Assembly (NCBI GenBank): GCA_030754715.1
Contig: JASLZV010000147.1
Coordinates: 1 to 5,438 of the forward strand
Reading direction: 5' to 3'
Source: Phycisphaerae bacterium
GTDB taxonomy: Bacteria > Planctomycetota > Phycisphaerae > SM23-33
DNA: 5,438 nt
In this document: positions 1-5,411 of the stretch, piece after piece
Position numbering within the stretch: position 1 is the first letter of the stretch
Layout of the letters: every line of letters begins with the position of its first letter
Notes under the pieces: generated by a model
Told to the model about the DNA's origin: nothing
Database searches by the model: none
The model's input: the letters and a program-made list of their open reading frames with translations, nothing else
Made by a program: the position numbers and the translations under genes

Positions 1-111
1 AGCAAGGGGTTTCCCCCGGCGGTCCCGCTGCGAGTGGCCTTGGGCGACACACACGCGCTGCGCGCAACTGCGGCGCTCCAGACGGCACGAGCAGAAGAAT
101 CCCGAGTTTGA
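1..111 (+). CDS. C-terminal end of an unidentified protein (5' end outside the window)
   Basis: Reading frame 1 is open from the first base to a TGA at 109-111 and gives 36 residues rich in Ala, Arg and Leu, beginning SKGFPPAVPLRV and ending AEESRV. Most codons end in G or C and most begin with G or C, as in the clear genes of this window. The other two plus frames are also open here but give Cys/Trp/Arg-rich or Gly/Arg-rich peptides typical of shadow frames. A small GC hairpin begins 8 bases after the stop, consistent with the end of a transcript. I do not recognise the family: the fragment is too short and has no motif. The call rests on codon bias and the downstream hairpin only. Confidence 0.4.
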   Translation, partial: SKGFPPAVPLRVALGDTHALRATAALQTARAEESRV

Positions 112-119
112 TTACCGCA

Positions 120-140
120 CCCGGCCGCCGGGCTTTCCAC
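120..140 (+). terminator. Possible weak terminator hairpin after the left-edge gene
   Basis: CCCGG (120-124) pairs with CCGGG (128-132) around a 3-base loop, followed by C and a short TTT. A second T-rich stretch (TTTTAT) lies at 146-151. The stem is only 5 bp and the T tract is short, so this is a candidate and not a confident intrinsic terminator. Confidence 0.25.
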
Positions 141-216
141 GTTCGTTTTATCTCATTACTAATGGGATGTTTGTAGGGGGTTTGTTCCGCACTGCTGATT
201 GCTTACAATCGTGACT

Positions 217-1053
217 ATGACAGGCATGTGCTTCAAGGTTGCGTTGTGTTTTTCGGTGGTGGCGATGTTTGTTGGCGGATGTACGGGACCATGGTGGCAG
301 GGGGAGCCCCAGGCGATAACATTGGATACCTCCGGCGTGGCCGCAAAGGTCGATTACAATGAGCTGGCTGTCGTTCTGAAAGAGACGGCCTCAAAGGACG
401 GGGCGGTTTGGGCCAAGGATATGGACGCTGTTGTCGACCGGCTTGACGCCCAACTCAAACGCATGGCCGTGGCGGGCCCGACGGTCGCGCCTCATCTGTT
501 TCCCACGCCGCAGGGGCGGTTGGCTTACTGGTACAATGCTCGGGCCGCCTGGGTGTTGAAGCTTCTTGTGAACTATCGAGAAGGCGATGTTTCGGTCGGC
601 CGCTTCCGGCGCACGCCGGTGCCGGTGGATGGGCGGACCATGACACTTGAGGACGTTGATGCTCTACTGCTCGATCAGTTCGGCTGGCAGGCCCTGGTGG
701 CCGCGCCCGGAGTGAGTTCCTCCCGGGCGGCGCTGCCGAGCGAACCTGTGGAGGTGAAGGAAACCGCCGATCTGATTGTGCGGCGTTTTAATGACTTTAT
801 TGATGACGAGGCGCGGTTTGAGATCGACATCCCCGGCCGGCGGATCTGCGTGCCGCCTGTGCTGTGGCGGTTCCGCGCCAAATTGATTGCCGACCATAAC
901 CGAACTTATCGAACGCGCGGTGCGACGCTGGCCACCGCCCTGCTTGCCCAAACGAGCGGCTCTGCCCACCGGCGCCTCCAGGATGCCGTCGGGTACAAGT
1001 GCATTCGGGCAGAGGCGGGCAAGATTCCTTCCCCCAAAGCGGATGAGGATTGA
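217..1053 (+). CDS. Putative lipoprotein with a divergent DUF547-like domain
   Basis: Predicted 278-residue lipoprotein. The N-terminus has a Lys, a hydrophobic run (VALCFSVVAMFVGG) and a lipobox-like VGGC, so Cys22 would be the lipidated first residue. The rest resembles DUF547: YWYNARAAW at about 104-112 matches the family's 'conserved aromatic-N-x-YNA' helix; MTLEDVD at about 142-148 matches the 'sLddIE' segment; FNDFIDDEARFEID at about 191-204 followed by VPPVLWRFR matches the family's 'Fln...v...lS.if.WY' C-terminal part. The usual His and Cys-containing segment between them is replaced by WQALVAAPGVSSSRAALP. DUF547 has no established biochemical role, so none is assigned. In-frame starts also exist at TTG 199, GTG 211 and ATG 226, after a stop at 196-198. 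None has a well-placed Shine-Dalgarno; AGGGGG at 175-180 is too far upstream. I chose ATG 217 because it gives a normal-length signal peptide. The gene converges with the ACT-domain gene. Confidence 0.7.
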   Translation: MTGMCFKVALCFSVVAMFVGGCTGPWWQGEPQAITLDTSGVAAKVDYNELAVVLKETASKDGAVWAKDMDAVVDRLDAQLKRMAVAGPTVAPHLFPTPQGRLAYWYNARAAWVLKLLVNYREGDVSVGRFRRTPVPVDGRTMTLEDVDALLLDQFGWQALVAAPGVSSSRAALPSEPVEVKETADLIVRRFNDFIDDEARFEIDIPGRRICVPPVLWRFRAKLIADHNRTYRTRGATLATALLAQTSGSAHRRLQDAVGYKCIRAEAGKIPSPKADED

Positions 1054-1068
1054 CCGTGTCTTCGTAGC

Positions 1069-1098
1069 CGGGCGGGTTGGCGGTAATCCATCCGCCCG
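1069..1098. terminator. Hairpin 1 in the convergent gap (possible bidirectional terminator)
   Basis: CGGGCGGGT (1069-1077) pairs with ATCCGCCCG (1090-1098), a 9-bp stem with one G-T pair and a 12-base loop. It starts 15 bases after the stop of the lipoprotein gene and lies between two converging genes. There is no T tract on the plus strand, so it may act as an RNA 3'-end stabiliser or in factor-dependent termination instead of being a classical intrinsic terminator. Confidence 0.4.
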
Positions 1099-1100
1099 TT

Positions 1101-1131
1101 GGCCTTACTGACCCGTTGGGAGTAACAGGCC
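1101..1131. terminator. Hairpin 2 in the convergent gap
   Basis: GGCC (1101-1104) and TTACT (1105-1109) pair with AGTAA (1121-1125) and GGCC (1128-1131). Inside them CCC (1112-1114) pairs with GGG (1118-1120) around a GTT loop. Two small bulges (GA and CA) interrupt the stem, giving 12 paired positions in 31 bases. It directly follows hairpin 1 and is 30 bases from the stop of the minus-strand ACT gene. Again there is no strong T tract on either side. Confidence 0.35.
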
Positions 1132-1161
1132 GGCCATCTCGCCCCTTGGGGGGAACTGTCT

Positions 1162-1623
1162 CTACTCTCTGCGGCTGCGGCCGGGCGTGCCGCGAACGGT
1201 TTTGGCGGCCTTCTTGTTGGTCTTTGGGGCCTTTGCCTGGAAGAGTTTCATGGCCTTTTTGATGTCGGCGACCTTGAAGACGGCGGTGGTTCGCCCGCCG
1301 CTGGCCCCGCCGGTGCAATAGGCGTAAGCAATGTTGACGTGTTGGCTGGCGAGCGTCTTGGCTACCTGAGCGAATGCGCCCGGGCGGTTCCGCAACTCCA
1401 TCACCAGCACCTGAGATTCGGTCCACTGATCGTGGGCCTGGCCGAGCACCCCTCGGGCCTCTTGGCAATTGTCGGTGACCAGACGCAGCACACCGTGTTC
1501 GGCTGAGTCCATCAGCGTCAGGGCGACGATGTTAATTCTGGCTTTGGCCAGCGCGCCGGTGACCGCCGCCAGAACACCCGGCTTGTTCACCAGGAAAATC
1601 GAGAATTGCGTTTCTTCGTGCAT
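1162..1623 (-). CDS. Tandem ACT-domain protein (putative small-molecule-binding regulator)
   Basis: A 153-residue cytoplasmic protein made almost entirely of two ACT domains. The first spans about residues 6-68 and carries the signature NKPGVLAAVTGALAKARINI; the second spans about 71-129 and carries NRPGAFAQVAKTLASQHVNI. In both, a beta strand leads into a Pro-Gly turn (Gly16, Gly82) at the start of the helix, the place where ACT domains typically bind amino acids. There is no attached enzyme domain, so this is a stand-alone binding protein. The C-terminus (132-152) is a Lys/Arg/Thr-rich, probably disordered tail. The ATG at 1623 is supported by GGAAAGG at 1632-1638 on the minus strand, 8 bases away. 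It lies 72 bp downstream of tsaB on the same strand. The gap holds a plausible promoter, so the gene may be expressed with tsaB, alone, or both. The ligand cannot be read from the sequence. Confidence 0.88.
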   Translation of the reverse strand: MHEETQFSIFLVNKPGVLAAVTGALAKARINIVALTLMDSAEHGVLRLVTDNCQEARGVLGQAHDQWTESQVLVMELRNRPGAFAQVAKTLASQHVNIAYAYCTGGASGGRTTAVFKVADIKKAMKLFQAKAPKTNKKAAKTVRGTPGRSRRE

Positions 1624-1631
1624 GATAAAAA

Positions 1632-1638
1632 CCTTTCC
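1632..1638 (-). promoter_or_regulatory. Ribosome-binding site of the ACT-domain gene
   Basis: On the minus strand this reads GGAAAGG, 8 bases before the ATG at 1623. It fixes the start codon of the tandem ACT protein. Confidence 0.6.
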
Positions 1639-1656
1639 GACGGAATTGTCCCTTTT

Positions 1657-1686
1657 ATCCTACGCGAGGCGCCCGGCCTGTGACAA
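1657..1686 (-). promoter_or_regulatory. Candidate sigma70-type promoter for the ACT-domain gene
   Basis: On the minus strand TTGTCA (1686-1681, 5 of 6 matches to TTGACA) is followed after 18 bases by TAGGAT (1662-1657, 4 of 6 matches to TATAAT). Transcription would begin near 1650, giving a leader of about 26 bases that contains the GGAAAGG ribosome-binding site. The site lies entirely in the tsaB-ACT gap. Matches of this quality occur by chance, so it is a candidate only. Confidence 0.33.
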
Positions 1687-1695
1687 GGTCGGTTC

Positions 1696-2388
1696 TTACG
1701 AATCTTCCTTTTTCCACAATCGAGCCGTTTCGGGATTATGGGCATAGACCGGCAGGAGAGTGCGTGAGTCGGTGAAGCGGCGCCGGCGGGCCATCAGGGC
1801 CCCTACGTGCCATACACCGGCGGGAGTGGGCAGGCGGAGGGCGCTGTCGGCGGCGGTTACGCCGTCGCCGCGGCAGTCGTGGTAGTCCAGACCTTCGCCG
1901 ATGAGCGTTAGCGGGCGGGGCGCCGAGGCGAGGAATTCCCTCACAGGTACCACAGCCGGGGGCCCGTTGGGAACGATTTGCTCGTCGCCGCGGGCAAACA
2001 GACTGGCGTGGATGTAGCCGTCGCGAGCGTCCAGGACAACGGCCAGATGTTCCCACGGCAGGTCGCGGGCGTTTTGGGCCACCGCCAGGGGCGTGGGGAC
2101 GGCTACGCAGCGAAGGGACGGCAGCAGTTGCCCCAGTGTCCGGGCTACCGTGATGCCCACGCGGAGCCCGGTGAAGCTCCCTGGCCCGACCGAGACATAC
2201 AGTTCGTCCAGGTCGGTGGGTTTGACAGTCGCCTCGGCCAGCAGGTCCGCCAGGCGCCGGACCAGTTGTGTGGCGTGGCGGGCCGAGGCGTCGAACCCGA
2301 TGGTCTTGACCAAGCGCCCCTCCAGTCCCAATGCTACCCCTCCCTGGCGGCACGAGGTTTCGATGGCTATTGATACGATCGGCTTCAT
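1696..2388 (-). CDS. tsaB: tRNA threonylcarbamoyladenosine biosynthesis protein TsaB
   Basis: A 230-residue protein of the TsaB (YeaZ) family, an ASKHA-fold, catalytically inactive paralogue of TsaD. With TsaD and TsaE it transfers the threonylcarbamoyl group made by TsaC/TsaC2 to A37 of tRNAs that read ANN codons. This is a cytoplasmic and normally essential role. The diagnostic features are IETS at 9-12 in the first strand, the signature SVGPGSFTGLRVG at 66-78, LDARDGYIHASLF at 119-131 in the C-terminal subdomain and LPVYAHNPETARLW at 212-225 at the C-terminus. Length is normal for the family and no motif is broken. The ATG at 2388 immediately precedes the conserved first strand and fits family N-termini. 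No Shine-Dalgarno is visible before it. The sequence TAGAAT lies 9 bases upstream, so the mRNA may be nearly leaderless. It is divergent from the CBM9-GH123 gene and precedes the ACT-domain gene. Confidence 0.95.
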   Translation of the reverse strand: MKPIVSIAIETSCRQGGVALGLEGRLVKTIGFDASARHATQLVRRLADLLAEATVKPTDLDELYVSVGPGSFTGLRVGITVARTLGQLLPSLRCVAVPTPLAVAQNARDLPWEHLAVVLDARDGYIHASLFARGDEQIVPNGPPAVVPVREFLASAPRPLTLIGEGLDYHDCRGDGVTAADSALRLPTPAGVWHVGALMARRRRFTDSRTLLPVYAHNPETARLWKKEDS

Positions 2389-2397
2389 GGCGGGGAT

Positions 2398-2403
2398 ATT
2401 CTA
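2398..2403 (-). promoter_or_regulatory. Candidate -10 element of tsaB (possible leaderless start)
   Basis: The minus strand reads TAGAAT (5 of 6 matches to TATAAT), ending 9 bases before the tsaB ATG. A start point 6-8 bases downstream would leave only 1-3 bases of leader, which agrees with the absence of a Shine-Dalgarno. The -35 position (2421-2426, CTGCAC, 17-bp spacing) is a poor match. Confidence 0.3.
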
Positions 2404-2571
2404 AACAAGTTCGTGCGATCGTGCAGGGGATACTTGCGAGGTGTTCATCCAGCCAAGGCGCCTATGCTCTAAGTGAAGGTTCGTACCGGCGGTTGCGACA
2501 GTCTCGGACATGCCGATCGACTTGGTACGGACTGGCCCGTGGCGACCCCTTGTGGTGACTTTTAAACTGGC

Positions 2572-2600
2572 TTTACTTGGGCTTCGAGACGTTGTAGTAT
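2572..2600 (+). promoter_or_regulatory. Candidate sigma70-type promoter for the CBM9-GH123 gene
   Basis: TTTACT (2572-2577, 4 of 6 matches to TTGACA) and TAGTAT (2595-2600, 4 of 6 matches to TATAAT) are separated by exactly 17 bases, just downstream of an AT-rich stretch (TTTTAAA, 2560-2566). Transcription would begin near 2607, leaving a leader of about 68 bases. The spacing and position are good but the hexamers are only moderate. Confidence 0.3.
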
Positions 2601-2612
2601 CGCAGGCAACAG

Positions 2613-2633
2613 TCCGCCATAGTTATGGACGGA
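2613..2633. promoter_or_regulatory. Operator-like dyad before the CBM9-GH123 gene
   Basis: TCCG CCATA GT TATGG A CGGA forms a near-perfect dyad. CCATA and TATGG are inverted around a 2-base centre, and TCCG/CGGA extends it with one unpaired A, giving 9 matched positions per arm. It lies at about +6 to +26 relative to the candidate promoter, where a repressor would block initiation or early elongation. GTCCGCCA occurs at 2612-2619, overlapping the left arm, and again at 2650-2657. The regulator is unknown. Confidence 0.35.
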
Positions 2634-2674
2634 TCCCTGTATCGGAACTGTCCGCCAATTAAAGAGCTTGCGCC

Positions 2675-5338
2675 ATGAACATGAAAACGACACGCGCCCG
2701 CGTTGTCTGCCTGTTTACGCTTGCGACACTGGCAGTCTCAGCGTTTGAGGCACAAGCCGCCGGAGAAACACCGACTCCGAGAAGACTCGTAGCCGTCAAG
2801 GCACAAGTCGCCCCGAAGATAGACGGCCGGCTGGACGATCCCTGCTGGAAGGCCGCCGCCAAGGCCGCCGGCTTCAGCATCTACAGCAACGCCGACCGGC
2901 TGCATCCCGAGCAGACCATCGGGCGGGTCTGCTACGACGACAATAACCTCTACATCGCCATGGAATGTACCGTCAAGGAGATGGACAAGTTCCGCGCCCG
3001 GATGAAAGAAGCCGCCGGTCAATTCAAATACTACCATGGTGGCGTGATCGAGGTGTTTCTGGACGCCAATCATGACCGCAAGACCTTCCAGCAGTATCTC
3101 CTCCACGCCAACGGATCCTCGAGAATAACCCTGCCCAAGGGCGACATATTCAAGATCCTCAACGAGGACTACCTCACCTCCAAGGCCGCGATCACCAAGA
3201 CCGGATTTACCATCGAGATGTCGTTCCCCCTGGCCATGCTGCATCTCCATCCCGACACCGCCAAGGTCTGGGGGCTCAATTTGAACCGGTCGCATGACCT
3301 CTACGGTGAAAAACACGACAGTAACGGCTTCTTCAGTTCGTGGAACTCGACCAGAGGCAGGGGCTTTCCAAATGCCGAACTGTTCGGCGAACTGGTGATG
3401 GACGACGATTTCTCACGGTTTTACTGGAAGGTGGACTTTGCCGGCCAGCCCCAGGTTGGCCATACGGCGGTAGCCCTGCGCATCGAGAATGAAACGGGGC
3501 GCGACTTTGCAGGCACCCTGACCCTTGAGTTAGTTCCCGCCGCCGGCAAGGGCGGCGAGACCAGGAAATATCAAAAGTCCGTTTCCCTGAAGGCCGGTGC
3601 CTCGGGGGTAATCTCGTTCGAGCATCCTGTGTCGGCCGGCGATACGGAGGCAAAGTACAATATCACACTTGTCGATGCCGCCGGAAAGGTCCGCTATCTT
3701 GGCGGGACACAGACTGAGGATCTCACCCCGGGCGATTCGTGGCCGCCCCCAGCGGCCACCGATCAGCAGCAAAAGGCCGGTTACATCGTTTTCCATCGCC
3801 CTTACACCCACGCCGCACTCTACAAGGCGGTCCCCAAGGCTCAAGAGGTCGTCTCGGCCCTGTCGTTGTCGGCCTGTCGCGGCGAGTTTGAGCCGGCAAC
3901 GTTCTCCGTTTATCCCCTGCGCGATTTGAAGACACTGACAGCGGCGGCCGGCGACCTGACCGGCCCGGGAGGGGCATCCATCCCCGCGTCCGCGATCGAC
4001 CTCCGTAAGGTCACATGGCAGTCGGCCTGGAAGAACCCCAGGTCGTTCGAGGCAAAGGAGCACCTGTTGCGCAAGTTCGAGTCGCTGAACTTGACAAAAG
4101 GCAGAACACAGCGGCTGTGGCTGACCCTGAAGGTTCCACCCAAGGCGCCCGCCGGCGACTATCGCGGGACGGTGACTCTGACTTGCGGCGGCGCCGTAAC
4201 CTCCCTGCCGCTTAGCGTTCGGGTCCTGCCGTTTGAACTTTCCGCCCCGGACGGGATGGGCTACTTCATGTACTATCCGGGCAGGACACACAAGTCGTTC
4301 CTGAATCCGGAGTTCTTCAAGAAGACCGTCCAGGACCAGCGCGACCACGGCATGACGACCTTCACCATCTACAACTGGAACAGAATCAAGGACGCCAAGA
4401 CCGGCAAGTTCAAGATCGACGTCGACAATCACGTCTCCAACGACTACGGCGTTACCTACGCTCGGATGATGGACATACTCCGGGAGGAAGGTTTCGGGGA
4501 TGTTCCCCTTGTGGACGTGTTTGCCGGGCTTTATGGGACGGAGTTAATCATAGAACTCTACAACATCTATCGGGCCAGGGGCTGGCCGGATTTCATGGTC
4601 TACGTCGAGGATGAGATTGACTACCCCGAAAGAATTGCCAGGGCCCGCAGGATTCTAACGGCGCTGAAGAAAGCCGCGCCGCACATCAAGACCACCACAG
4701 CCATGGGCCCCAAGGGGGCTGCGGCCCTGGGGCACATGTACGATGTGTGGATCGGCTGCAGCACCGCTGAGAGGGTCAAGCACTGCCTGTCTATGGGCAA
4801 GCATCCCTGGACGTACAGTTGCAGGCCGATTTACGAGGTCTGCACGGCCTACGAGAGATACTTTTACGGACGGTATCCCTGGAAGATCGGACTCAAGGGC
4901 GTGGGCCTGTGGAGTTATGCCCAAGGCAGAAGGTCATTTTCCGACCGTTTCGGCCGCAGGTACCCGTACAGCGAGGACTTCGTATTCACGTCCGAGTTGA
5001 AACACACCCACGGCCACGTTTACTTTGAAAAGGACCAGGTCATTCCCGTGGTTACCTGGGAAGGCGTGCGTGAGGGCATCGACGATTACCGCTACATGCT
5101 GACACTCAAGAAAGCCGCCCAGGCGGCTGTCGCCGGCAGCGCAACAGGCGCCCAGGCCGCTGGCAGGGCAGGACTGAAACTCCTGCAGGACATAGCCGAC
5201 CGGACCGATCTGACGGCCCGCAAAAATGACTACGGTGGGTCGAAGTACCTGACAGATCCGAAATACATGGGTGACATGGACGCCGAACGCACGCGCGTAA
5301 TCGAGGCAATCCTGGCGATTACCAAAGCGACAAAATGA
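2675..5338 (+). CDS. Secreted CBM9-like plus GH123 (former DUF4091) family glycoside hydrolase, putative
   Basis: An 887-residue exported protein. Residues 1-28 form a signal peptide: basic start MNMKTTRAR, hydrophobic core, and AQA before the likely cut at 28/29. A CBM9-like domain follows at about 36-243, with PKIDGRLDDPCWKAA, YDDNNLYIAM, VIEVFLDANHD, FTIEMSFPLAML and the closing NAELFGELV. Residues about 250-345 look like a beta-sandwich spacer. The GH123 N-terminal beta domain is at about 370-521, with CRGEFEPATFSVYPL and APAGDYRGTVTL. The catalytic TIM barrel is at about 525-812, with the adjacent acid pair Asp646-Glu647 in YVEDEID and the C-terminal signature WEGVREGIDDYRYMLTL. The last 75 residues are mostly helical. 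Characterised GH123 enzymes are exo-beta-N-acetylgalactosaminidases that use an adjacent Asp-Glu pair with substrate assistance; the substrate here is unproven. The start at 2675 has only weak purine complementarity (AAAGAG, 2661-2666), and a second ATG lies at 2681. It may share an mRNA with the gene starting at 5412. Confidence 0.85.
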   Translation: MNMKTTRARVVCLFTLATLAVSAFEAQAAGETPTPRRLVAVKAQVAPKIDGRLDDPCWKAAAKAAGFSIYSNADRLHPEQTIGRVCYDDNNLYIAMECTVKEMDKFRARMKEAAGQFKYYHGGVIEVFLDANHDRKTFQQYLLHANGSSRITLPKGDIFKILNEDYLTSKAAITKTGFTIEMSFPLAMLHLHPDTAKVWGLNLNRSHDLYGEKHDSNGFFSSWNSTRGRGFPNAELFGELVMDDDFSRFYWKVDFAGQPQVGHTAVALRIENETGRDFAGTLTLELVPAAGKGGETRKYQKSVSLKAGASGVISFEHPVSAGDTEAKYNITLVDAAGKVRYLGGTQTEDLTPGDSWPPPAATDQQQKAGYIVFHRPYTHAALYKAVPKAQEVVSALSLSACRGEFEPATFSVYPLRDLKTLTAAAGDLTGPGGASIPASAIDLRKVTWQSAWKNPRSFEAKEHLLRKFESLNLTKGRTQRLWLTLKVPPKAPAGDYRGTVTLTCGGAVTSLPLSVRVLPFELSAPDGMGYFMYYPGRTHKSFLNPEFFKKTVQDQRDHGMTTFTIYNWNRIKDAKTGKFKIDVDNHVSNDYGVTYARMMDILREEGFGDVPLVDVFAGLYGTELIIELYNIYRARGWPDFMVYVEDEIDYPERIARARRILTALKKAAPHIKTTTAMGPKGAAALGHMYDVWIGCSTAERVKHCLSMGKHPWTYSCRPIYEVCTAYERYFYGRYPWKIGLKGVGLWSYAQGRRSFSDRFGRRYPYSEDFVFTSELKHTHGHVYFEKDQVIPVVTWEGVREGIDDYRYMLTLKKAAQAAVAGSATGAQAAGRAGLKLLQDIADRTDLTARKNDYGGSKYLTDPKYMGDMDAERTRVIEAILAITKATK

Positions 5339-5357
5339 TGTGTGACGCTGGCAGGAC

Positions 5358-5394
5358 GCCCACGGTGGGCGAAAAACCAGTACGAACCCACCGT
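5358..5394 (+). promoter_or_regulatory. Two mutually exclusive hairpins in the spacer before the right-edge gene
   Basis: GCCCA (5358-5362) can pair with TGGGC (5366-5370) as a short hairpin with a CGG loop. Alternatively ACGGTGGG (5362-5369) can pair with CCCACCGT (5387-5394), an 8-bp stem with a 17-base loop. The shared segment means only one can form. The second stem ends 4 bases before the AGGAG ribosome-binding site. This could be an mRNA-processing or translation-control element between the two genes. No T tract follows, so it is not a classical terminator. Confidence 0.3.
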
Positions 5395-5398
5395 TACT

Positions 5399-5403
5399 AG
5401 GAG
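5399..5403 (+). promoter_or_regulatory. Strong ribosome-binding site of the right-edge gene
   Basis: AGGAG followed by A, 8 bases before the ATG at 5412. It is the best Shine-Dalgarno in the window and decides the start of the truncated gene. Confidence 0.7.
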
Positions 5404-5411
5404 ACCGCAAA

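Larger units (their letters stand above)
2389..2674. other. Divergent intergenic region between tsaB and the CBM9-GH123 gene
   Basis: These 286 bases contain no credible coding frame. The tsaB side holds the TAGAAT candidate above. The central part has a 6-bp inverted repeat, CGTACC (2482-2487) and GGTACG (2524-2529), 36 bases apart, of unknown meaning. The right side holds a candidate promoter and an operator-like dyad for the large plus-strand gene. No tRNA or known riboswitch was recognised. Confidence 0.6.

Noticed and set aside
167..278. Near-identical 14-mers ATGTTTGTAGGGGG (167-180) and ATGTTTGTTGGCGG (265-278)
   Set aside because: Twelve of 14 bases match, but the surroundings do not. 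The second copy is explained by the signal-peptide codons, so this is probably chance.
1142..1153. CCCCTTGGGG (1142-1151) palindrome near the ACT stop codon
   Set aside because: A 4-bp stem with a 2-base loop cannot form as a simple hairpin, and the pattern is common in GC-rich DNA.
797..1468. Minus-strand open frame of 223 codons across the lipoprotein 3' end, the convergent gap and the ACT gene
   Set aside because: Its Arg/Gly/Pro-rich sequence resembles no family, and it overlaps two better supported genes and both intergenic hairpins.
1736..2353. Minus-strand open frame of 205 codons inside tsaB in another frame
   Set aside because: Low-complexity Arg/Pro/Gly composition. The overlapping tsaB frame carries every family motif.
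2470..2500. tRNA T-arm-like GGTTCGTACC at 2478-2487
   Set aside because: The flanking bases cannot form the 5-bp T stem and there is no acceptor, D or anticodon arm around it.
2331..2558. Plus-strand frame of 75 codons over the divergent intergenic region
   Set aside because: It begins antisense to the tsaB N-terminus, has no ribosome-binding site or recognisable motif, and covers the candidate tsaB promoter.
2738..3316. Minus-strand open frame of 192 codons over the CBM9 domain
   Set aside because: It overlaps conserved CBM9 codons, and its Val/Gly-rich sequence is the expected mirror of Asp/Ala/Lys-rich coding on the plus strand.
3530..4432. Long open frame of 300 codons on the minus strand inside the CBM9-GH123 gene
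   Set aside because: It is fully antisense to an intact gene with clear domains and has no recognisable domain. GC-rich coding DNA often leaves the opposite strand open.
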